Positions 40,799 through 45,667 of a stretch of 45,667 nt of DNA are shown here, piece by piece. The position numbers were made by a program, and so were the translations under genes. Source of the stretch: an uncultured Collinsella sp. (GTDB lineage Bacteria > Actinomycetota > Coriobacteriia > Coriobacteriales > Coriobacteriaceae). Each line of letters opens with the position of its first letter. Position 1 is the stretch's first letter. The notes under the pieces are model-generated. The model saw only the letters and a program-made list of their open reading frames with translations. It did not search any database and was not told the origin of the DNA. The DNA lies in the NCBI GenBank assembly GCA_958354105.1, contig CATWVA010000016.1, positions 1-45,667 of the forward strand, read 5' to 3'.

Positions 40799-41341
40799 AT
40801 GGACGACCTCGAAAAAGTTGAAACCATCCGCACCAAGTGCAGCGTGAGCTACACCGATGCCAAGGCGGCGCTCGACGCTGCCAACGGCAACGTTTTGGAT
40901 GCCATCATTTGGCTCGAGTCGCAGGGCAAGACCCAGACCACGTCGGCGCACGCCGCGACCGAGTCCGCACCGGTCGATGAGCCCTCGGCCGAGATGGTCG
41001 CCGCGCAGGCCGCCTACGAAAAGTCGAGCGAAAAGACCGACTTCTCCAAGAAGATGGACGGCGTGTGGGAGTACCTCAAAAAGCTCTTCCGCCTGAGCCT
41101 GGACACCAAGTTTATCGCCACGCGCCGCGATGCGATCATCCTCAACATCCCCATCCTGATTCCCATCGTCGCGCTGTTTGCCTGGGGCGCTACGATTTGG
41201 CTGATGCTGATTGGCCTGTTCTTTGGCATGCGCTACCGCATCGACAGCGACGGCGACGTGCCCGGCAGCATCAACAACCTTATGGATAGCGCTGCTAACG
41301 CCGCGGATGACATCAAGCAAAATCTGAACGACGACAAGTAG
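40799..41341 (+). CDS. DUF4342-like protein with UBA-like domain and membrane segment
   Basis: A 180-aa protein. Residues 1-45 (LEKVETIRTKCSVSYTDAKA, GNVLDAIIWLE) form a UBA/TS-N-like three-helix domain, as in DUF4342 proteins. A charged linker follows, then a membrane segment near 120-142 (ILNIPILIPIVALFAWGATI and LMLIGLFFG). The C-terminus is acidic. The ATG at 40799 follows AAAGGACAGG. It lies 18 bases upstream of the response regulator gene on the same strand, so it is probably part of the same operon and could feed a membrane signal to the two-component system; that is inference. Confidence 0.75.
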   Translation: MDDLEKVETIRTKCSVSYTDAKAALDAANGNVLDAIIWLESQGKTQTTSAHAATESAPVDEPSAEMVAAQAAYEKSSEKTDFSKKMDGVWEYLKKLFRLSLDTKFIATRRDAIILNIPILIPIVALFAWGATIWLMLIGLFFGMRYRIDSDGDVPGSINNLMDSAANAADDIKQNLNDDK

Positions 41342-41359
41342 TCGCAGACGGGGGCACGC

Positions 41360-42145
41360 ATGGCACGGATTCTGATCGTAGAGGACGAGGAGAAAATCGC
41401 CCGCTTTGTGACGCTCGAGCTGGAGCACGAAGGCTACCAGGTGGAGCACGCCGCCGACGGTCGCACCGCCGTGAACCTGGCGCTGGAGCGCGACTACGAT
41501 CTGATTCTGCTCGATGTGCTGTTGCCGCAGCTCAACGGTATGGAGGTCCTGCGGCGTGTCCGCAAGCACAAGGATGTGCCGGTGATTATGGTCACCGCGC
41601 GCGATGCCGTGATGGACAAGGTGGCCGGGCTCGATGCCGGCGCCGACGATTACCTGACCAAGCCATTTGCGATTGAGGAGCTGTTCGCACGGATCCGCGT
41701 GGCGCTGAAGCGCTCGGAGGCCGTGCGGGCGGCTTCGGGCATTGGAGGCGCCGGTACTGGGGCGGTCGCGGCAGGCGGCGCGGGCGCCGGTATCGCCACA
41801 ATGCCCCCGGCAACCGACACGGCCCAGACCGCTGCCACGCCCTCCCCCGCCGCACTTACCGTTGACTCGGTTGCGCTCGACCCCGACCGCCGCGAAGTCA
41901 CGGTCGGCGGCTCGCCCATCGCGCTCACGGCCCGCGAGTTCGATGTCCTCGCCCTGCTTATGGCGCATGCCGAGACCGTGCTCACGCGCGAGCGCATCGC
42001 GCACGAGGCGCTGGGCTACGAATATGTGGGCGACACCAACAACGTCGACGTGCACATTGCGCATCTGCGCGCCAAGATCGAGGACGCCGGCGGTGCCCGC
42101 ATCATCCAGACCGTGCGCGGGGTGGGCTATGTCTGCCGCGCGTAA
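41360..42145 (+). CDS. OmpR/PhoB-type response regulator
   Basis: A 261-aa DNA-binding regulator. The receiver domain has the acidic pocket VEDEEKI (8-14), phosphoacceptor D52 in LILLDVLLPQLNG, VTAR and LTKPF. The C-terminal winged helix (~167-260) has EFDVLALLMAHAETVLTRER and NNVDVHIAHLRAKIE, typical of OmpR/PhoB DNA-binding domains. The linker at ~124-165 is an unusual Gly/Ala/Pro/Thr-rich stretch of about 40 residues, far longer than the normal few residues. It is followed by the histidine kinase, whose start overlaps it by 17 bases. It is probably phosphorylated by that kinase. Confidence 0.95.
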   Translation: MARILIVEDEEKIARFVTLELEHEGYQVEHAADGRTAVNLALERDYDLILLDVLLPQLNGMEVLRRVRKHKDVPVIMVTARDAVMDKVAGLDAGADDYLTKPFAIEELFARIRVALKRSEAVRAASGIGGAGTGAVAAGGAGAGIATMPPATDTAQTAATPSPAALTVDSVALDPDRREVTVGGSPIALTAREFDVLALLMAHAETVLTRERIAHEALGYEYVGDTNNVDVHIAHLRAKIEDAGGARIIQTVRGVGYVCRA

Positions 42146-43424
42146 CGACGAGACCAAGCGCGTCACCTCCATCGCCCGCGCCATCAACTGGAGCTACATG
42201 TGGCGCCGCCTGATAAGCTACGTCTGGCTCGATCTGTGGCTGCTGGTCGCCGCGGCGGCGATTCTCGTCTACGGCTATAACCAGACGCTGCCCGACGGCG
42301 CGTTTACCGCGGGATGGATTCCCAGCGCCACCGTTCACGGCATGTCGCTGGCTCCCGCGCGTGGCTGGGACCCGGCCACACTCACCTATACCGTCGAGCT
42401 TGCGCGCACCGCCAAGACCTTCCCCCTCGCGCAGGACCTCGTCGCGCTGTGGCCCCTCTACCTTGTCGTTGCGGGCGGGCAGGTCATCAGCGTGCTCAAC
42501 ATGCTCGGAGGCGCCCGTCGCGTGCGCCGCACCATGGCACCGCTCAACGACCTTGCCTTGCGCGTGGACGAACTCGGCCGCATGCAGCTCACCGGCGGCA
42601 AGATGGAAACACTGGAGCAGGCCATCGAGCGCGCAAGCGTCGACTCGCCGAGTGTCACCACCGGCGACGCCGACCTGGCAAGCATCGAGGTTGCACTCAA
42701 CCGCCTACTGCGCCAGATGCAAGAGGCAAAGCTGCAGCAGATGCGCTTTGTCAACGATGCGAGTCACGAGCTGCGCACGCCCATCGCGGTGATTCAGGGT
42801 TACGTGAACATGCTCGACCGCTGGGGCAAAGACGACCCGGACGTGCTGGCAGAATCCATCACCTCGCTCAAAGCCGAAAGCGAGCATATGCAGGAGCTCG
42901 TGGAGCAGCTGCTGTTTTTGGCACGCGGCGATGCCGGGCGCACGGTCCTGCGGCGTGCGAATACCAACCTGGCCGCACTGGTCGGCGAGGTATGCGAGGA
43001 ATCGCAGATGATCGATGCCGCGCACACATATCGACTGGCGTACGATGCCGCACTTACCAGCGACCCGCGCTGCGACGCGCCCGTTGACGTGGCGCTCGTG
43101 AAGCAGGCTCTGCGCGTGATCGTGCAGAACGCCGCCAAGTATTCGGACGCGGGCACATCCATCTCGTTTGGCGTGACGCCGGATGCGGGCGCGGGCACGA
43201 TCGACATAAGTGTTGAGGACGAGGGTATCGGCATGAACCAGGAATCCGCAGCTCACGCGTTTGAACGGTTCTATCGCGCCGACAACGCACGCGATGCCGG
43301 CGCGCAGGGCTCGGGTCTGGGGCTCGCCATTGCCAAGTGGATCGTCGACAGCCATGGCGGTGTCATCGGCGTGACCTCAGTCGAGGGCGTCGGCAGCCGC
43401 TTTACGATTCGCCTGCCGCGGTAG
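42129..43424 (+). CDS. Membrane sensor histidine kinase
   Basis: A 431-aa kinase partner of the regulator at 41360. Two membrane spans, ~33-49 (WLDLWLLVAAAAILVYGY) and ~106-126 (LWPLYLVVAGGQVISVLNML), enclose a ~55-residue sensor. The H box FVNDASHELRTPIAVIQGY has H213. The ATPase has N334 (VIVQNAAKYS), G1 EDEGIGM, and G2 GSGLGLAIAKW. All catalytic parts are intact. The ATG at 42129 lies within the end of the regulator gene, so translation is coupled. The small extracytoplasmic part gives no hint of the stimulus. The 182-bp repeat begins 18 bases after the stop. Confidence 0.93.
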   Translation: MSAARNDETKRVTSIARAINWSYMWRRLISYVWLDLWLLVAAAAILVYGYNQTLPDGAFTAGWIPSATVHGMSLAPARGWDPATLTYTVELARTAKTFPLAQDLVALWPLYLVVAGGQVISVLNMLGGARRVRRTMAPLNDLALRVDELGRMQLTGGKMETLEQAIERASVDSPSVTTGDADLASIEVALNRLLRQMQEAKLQQMRFVNDASHELRTPIAVIQGYVNMLDRWGKDDPDVLAESITSLKAESEHMQELVEQLLFLARGDAGRTVLRRANTNLAALVGEVCEESQMIDAAHTYRLAYDAALTSDPRCDAPVDVALVKQALRVIVQNAAKYSDAGTSISFGVTPDAGAGTIDISVEDEGIGMNQESAAHAFERFYRADNARDAGAQGSGLGLAIAKWIVDSHGGVIGVTSVEGVGSRFTIRLPR

Positions 43425-43441
43425 GGGCGTCTCTCACGAAT

Positions 43442-43623
43442 CGAAGGTGAATGCTTTTCCGCGAAGTGAACGACCTATTTTGGACCCCCGAAGCATCCAC
43501 ACTTTTTGACGCCAAAACCGCAGGAAAAACCTTACGAAACCGCAGGAAACGGTGCCTCCAAAGTGTCGATGCTCCAGGGGTCCGATTTCACTCGTTCACT
43601 TCGCGGAAAAGCATTCACCTTCG
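43442..43623. repeat. 182-bp palindromic repeat, copy 2
   Basis: The ends CGAAGGTGAATGC (43442-43454) and GCATTCACCTTCG (43611-43623) pair perfectly. Inner layers shared with copy 1 are CTTTTCCGCGAAGTGAACG with CGTTCACTTCGCGGAAAAG, and GGACCCC...GCATC with GATGC...GGGGTCC; here the pairing is better than in copy 1. The element AACCGCAGGAAA occurs within. It follows the kinase stop and precedes a terminator; it has no gene. Confidence 0.75.
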
Positions 43624-43658
43624 TTTTACGGCAGCCCGTCAGTCACCCTCTCGGCATT

Positions 43659-43696
43659 AAAAATGGGGTAAGGCCACGTGGCCTTACCCCATTTTT
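43659..43696. terminator. Perfect 19-bp palindromic bidirectional terminator
   Basis: AAAAATGGGGTAAGGCCAC (43659-43677) is exactly complementary to the following 19 bases (43678-43696), which end in T5; on the other strand the same holds. It lies between the kinase gene and the VOC gene, which converge. Confidence 0.85.
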
Positions 43697-43719
43697 CGTT
43701 AGCTATAGCAGCCTGTGCG

Positions 43720-44094
43720 CTACTCGCGGCACAGGTGCACGGCGAAGCCGGCGAACTCGCGCTTAAAGTACACGAGCTTGGTGCCGCCGTCGGGCAGCAG
43801 CACGCGCGACTCCTCGTTGACCTCGAGCCCGCGCTCGGCAAACCACTTCTCGGCCGCATCGATGTCGTTGACGGCAAAGCCGATGTGGCCCTTGGTGCCA
43901 CGACCGTTCTGCTTCATGACCTCGATCAGCGAATCGTTAAAGTACGAAACCGGGGTCTCGATAACGGGCAGGCCCATCATCGTCGAGAACAGCTCCGCGA
44001 TCTCCAGGGCATCTGCCGGGTCGGTGGCGTTAATGCCCACATGGGCAACGCGCATGCCAAAGAGCTCGACCGGATTGGCGTTCTGCTCACTCAT
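43720..44094 (-). CDS. VOC (glyoxalase/bleomycin resistance) family protein
   Basis: A 124-aa single-module VOC protein: RVAHVGINATDPADALEIAE at the start, GTKGHIGFAVNDIDAAEKWF in the middle and FKREFAGFAVHLC at the end give the H...H...E-type metal-binding pattern of the fold. Members isomerise, cleave or bind small metabolites at a metal; the substrate here is unknown. The ATG at 44094 is 11 bases after the stop of the PTS IIB gene and lacks a good ribosome site, so it is probably translated by coupling. A link with sugar or aldehyde metabolism is suggested by the PTS neighbour only. Confidence 0.83.
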   Translation of the reverse strand: MSEQNANPVELFGMRVAHVGINATDPADALEIAELFSTMMGLPVIETPVSYFNDSLIEVMKQNGRGTKGHIGFAVNDIDAAEKWFAERGLEVNEESRVLLPDGGTKLVYFKREFAGFAVHLCRE

Positions 44095-44105
44095 ACAGTC
44101 AGCGC

Positions 44106-44393
44106 CTACTGAGCCATGACGTCGAGGACGGCCTTCTCGGCAGCGACGCGGTTCATGCCGGTCATGAAGGGCACGCCGCTCACGTACGGGCAGGTGAGGC
44201 CCTCGGGGGCAACGGTGGTGGCGATCAGCAGGTCGGCGCCCTCGTCGCAAGCGTCCTTGGCCTCAGAGATGGCGCACTGCACGATCTCATACTTGCCGGC
44301 ATAACCGTTGGCGTCGAGCATGGTAGCGACCTTCTGGGCAACGAGCGTGGAAGTAGCAGCGCCAGCACCGCAAGCCAAAACGATCTTCTTCAT
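44106..44393 (-). CDS. PTS sugar transporter subunit IIB (galactitol/ascorbate type)
   Basis: A 95-aa IIB protein. The phosphocysteine loop is near the N-terminus: KIVLACGAGAATSTLVAQKV, with C8 followed by GAG.ATST as in GatB/SgaB-type IIB. It carries phosphate from IIA to the incoming sugar. The rest (YEIVQCAISEA, ADLLIATTVAP) is standard. It starts at 44393 after AAGGGAGAC. No IIA or IIC gene is in view; the next gene downstream is the VOC protein and the upstream gene points away, so the subunit is isolated here. The sugar cannot be named. Confidence 0.85.
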   Translation of the reverse strand: MKKIVLACGAGAATSTLVAQKVATMLDANGYAGKYEIVQCAISEAKDACDEGADLLIATTVAPEGLTCPYVSGVPFMTGMNRVAAEKAVLDVMAQ

Positions 44394-44495
44394 AGGTAAT
44401 GTCTCCCTTCATGGTTTACTTTAGGTAAGTGTACCGCAGCGAGCGATGGCACTCAGCCTCGATGAGCTTTTATGCCAGTTTGCTTGTGCGCTGCG

Positions 44496-44501
44496 TATAA
44501 T
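44496..44501 (+). promoter_or_regulatory. -10 box of the TPR-like gene
   Basis: A perfect TATAAT lies 56 bases before the start codon at 44557. No good -35 is seen at 16-18 bases. A small hairpin (GCTCGC-ttta-tGAGC near 44530) lies in the leader. Confidence 0.45.
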
Positions 44502-44556
44502 ACATCTAGTACGTGTTGTCATACCGCTCGCTTTATGAGCGACTAAGGATCCTAAC

Positions 44557-45180
44557 ATGCCCGATTCCCGCACACTCTGGACCGCCGTCGTTATCATCTG
44601 TATCGCCGTGTCGGTGTTCTTTAGCGTCAAAAAACGCACTACGTTTAAACGCCTGCAACAGTTGATGGCCGCCAAACAGTGGGCCGAGTTCGATCGTTTG
44701 CTCGACGGCAAACTCACCAGCATGCTGTACCCGCGCTACAACCGCGACTACCTGCGTCTGAACTCCTATCTGCTGCGCGAGGACCACGAGCGCGCCGGCG
44801 AGATGTTCGACCTGCTGCTGGGACTCAACCTGCCCAAGATGCAGCGCGTCGACCTGGTGATCAAGGCCTTTAACTACTACGTTGGCCAGGAGGACCGCAA
44901 AAAGTCCAAGGAGCTGCTGCACGAAATCAAGGGCTTTGAGGGCGGTCAGGCCGAGGCGGTCGCGCACGAGTGCCAGCTGATGTACGACACGATGATCCTC
45001 AAGCGTCACAACGACATTCCCGAGCTGGAGCGCATGCTCGAGGATGTCGGCGACGACCCGGTCAAGCGCTGCCGCTTGGAGTACCTGCTGGCCCTGCAGT
45101 ACCAGAACAAGGGCGACGAAGCCAAGTTTGCCGAGTACTTGGAAAAGTCAGGCCAGCACTCGATGGCCGTCAACGCGTAA
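44557..45180 (+). CDS. Membrane-anchored TPR-like protein
   Basis: A 207-aa protein with one N-terminal membrane segment (residues ~8-24, TAVVIICIAVSVFFSVKK) and a helical cytosolic part of paired helices: RLQQLMAAKQWAEFDRLLDG, ERAGEMFDLLLGL, KKSKELLHEIKGFEGG and LEYLLALQYQNKGDEAKFAE. These look like degenerate TPR repeats. The ATG follows AAGGATCC. It is single, with a terminator-rich tRNA region after it. A scaffold or assembly role is usual for such proteins; no specific function can be given. Confidence 0.7.
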   Translation: MPDSRTLWTAVVIICIAVSVFFSVKKRTTFKRLQQLMAAKQWAEFDRLLDGKLTSMLYPRYNRDYLRLNSYLLREDHERAGEMFDLLLGLNLPKMQRVDLVIKAFNYYVGQEDRKKSKELLHEIKGFEGGQAEAVAHECQLMYDTMILKRHNDIPELERMLEDVGDDPVKRCRLEYLLALQYQNKGDEAKFAEYLEKSGQHSMAVNA

Positions 45181-45211
45181 CGGACGGCTTGTGCTAGACT
45201 TCTAGTCTCAC

Positions 45212-45296
45212 GGGGGCGTGGCGGAATTGGCATACGCAGGAGACTTAAAATCTCTCGCCGCAAGGATTGTGGGTTCGAGTCCCACCGCCCCTACCA
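45212..45296 (+). tRNA. tRNA-Leu (anticodon UAA)
   Basis: An 85-base tRNA with encoded CCA. The acceptor GGGGGCG (45212-45218) pairs with CGCCCCT (G-U at the end), T8 follows, and the anticodon loop CTTAAAA gives TAA, flanked by GGAGA/TCTCT. A long variable arm (CGCCGCAAGGATT) is typical of tRNA-Leu. The T arm is GTGGG-TTCGAGT-CCCAC. Confidence 0.95.
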
Positions 45297-45308
45297 TATG
45301 GCTTTTAC

Positions 45309-45346
45309 GGGCCCGTGTCCCTTTGAGATGCGGGCTCGTTTCTTTT
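45309..45346 (+). terminator. tRNA-Leu terminator, copy 1
   Basis: GGGCCCG pairs with CGGGCTC, followed by GTTTCTTTT. It lies 12 bases after the tRNA. The same terminator in a related form recurs 196 bases downstream. Confidence 0.7.
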
Positions 45347-45389
45347 GGACGCCGGTGGGGCTCGAACCCGCGAGGGGGCGAGCGTCAAG

Positions 45390-45471
45390 CGGACGCGCAG
45401 CGTCCGTAGCGAGCCGGCGAGGGCGCCGACAGGCGGCCGAAGCCGGTGCGCATTTGCGCAGCAAATGCGCA
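45390..45471. repeat. Two GC-rich palindromes between the duplicated tRNA ends
   Basis: CGGACGC-gca-GCGTCCG (45390-45406) and TGCGCATTTGC-gca-GCAAATGCGCA (45447-45471) are perfect palindromes, both with a GCA loop. They are part of a ~130-base unit (about 45348-45475) with no gene. A REP-like element is a fair guess. Confidence 0.55.
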
Positions 45472-45474
45472 GAC

Positions 45475-45542
45475 GTCCCACCGCCCCTACCACGTATTGT
45501 CTACGAGCCCGTGTCCCCAAGGGATGCGGGCTCGTTTCTTTT
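45475..45542 (+). repeat. Second copy of the tRNA-Leu 3' end and terminator
   Basis: GTCCCACCGCCCCTACCA (45475-45492) is identical to the last 18 bases of tRNA-Leu (45279-45296). It is followed by a second terminator: GAGCCCG (45505-45511) with CGGGCTC (45527-45533) and GTTTCTTTT. The unit is a partial tandem duplication about 196 bases away, or an attachment-site duplication. Confidence 0.75.
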
Positions 45543-45595
45543 AGGTGCCGTCAACTGCAGAGCAGCTCATTTGGGACAGAGCTTTTTGACTACTT

Positions 45596-45667
45596 TTAAA
45601 GGGTGCTCAGGCTCGGGGTCCAGGCGATGGTGGGGGTCGCGCCGTCGAGAACCTCGTTGATGGTGGC
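45596..45667 (-). CDS. C-terminus of an unknown gene, cut by the right edge
   Basis: The last 23 codons and stop of a minus-strand frame running out of the window, ending IAWTPSLSTL. The text before the stop looks protein-like (INEVLDGATPT), but it is too short to identify, and no terminator other than that shared with the tRNA follows. Confidence 0.4.
   Translation of the reverse strand, partial: ATINEVLDGATPTIAWTPSLSTL

Noticed and set aside
40658..42187. 509-codon frame opposite the DUF4342-like and regulator genes
   Set aside because: It runs across two certain genes and an intergenic promoter; the codon pattern follows the other strand.
45279..45492. Prophage or island boundary at tRNA-Leu
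   Set aside because: Only ~196 bases lie between the repeated tRNA ends and no integrase is in the window; kept as a repeat only.

Overview
The window looks like a chromosomal segment of a high-GC gut actinobacterium of the Coriobacteriia, most like Collinsella. This is inferred from GC-rich coding DNA with many long antisense open frames, strong AAAGGA/AGGAGG ribosome sites, an Ala-rich wall protein and gene style; no rRNA or marker gene proves it.

Layout. Bases 1-9000 are mostly housekeeping: purH (cut by the left edge), a GNAT acetyltransferase, a DUF2207-type membrane protein, a glutamyl-Q-type tRNA synthetase, an operon of three metallophosphoesterases and a small anchored metal-motif protein. 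Bases 9079-12429 encode a 1116-aa sortase-anchored protein with a CAP domain between two long coiled coils. Bases 12.5-40.3 kb are an accessory, defence-like island. Bases 40.3-45.7 kb return to core-like genes: a DUF4342-like protein, an OmpR-type two-component system, a VOC protein, a PTS IIB subunit, a TPR-like membrane protein and tRNA-Leu(UAA).

Inside the island I see five units. (A) A ClpX-like AAA+ ATPase with two membrane proteins, divergent from a protein resembling a fused type I methylase/specificity subunit without catalytic motifs. (B) A three-gene cassette present twice in tandem: membrane protein, small acidic protein, and a divergent ~720-aa protein with a four-cysteine zinc ribbon; the first copy's large gene is broken by a frameshift in a C6 run, and a third, degraded trace of the small gene lies beside them. 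(C) A five-gene restriction-modification-like operon: membrane protein, methylase-like subunit without NPPY, Eco57I-like methylase with NPPY, GIY-YIG-like/helicase protein, and a PD-(D/E)XK-like protein. (D) A soluble VirD4/TraG-type ATPase with an unknown partner, next to ClpP, and divergent from a second degenerate methylase/specificity-like protein. (E) An AbiEi/AbiEii toxin-antitoxin pair with a leaderless-type promoter.

The best candidates for an undescribed system are the duplicated cassette (B) and the matching designs of A and D: an operon with a ClpX-like or VirD4-like ATPase, divergent from a catalytically empty HsdM/HsdS-like protein, with palindromes in the shared promoter region. 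The sequence also holds two copies of a ~180-bp palindromic repeat whose basal stems differ between copies yet stay paired, a MITE-like inverted-repeat element, and a duplicated tRNA-Leu 3' end with its terminator. No relaxase, integrase, transposase or CRISPR array was found.
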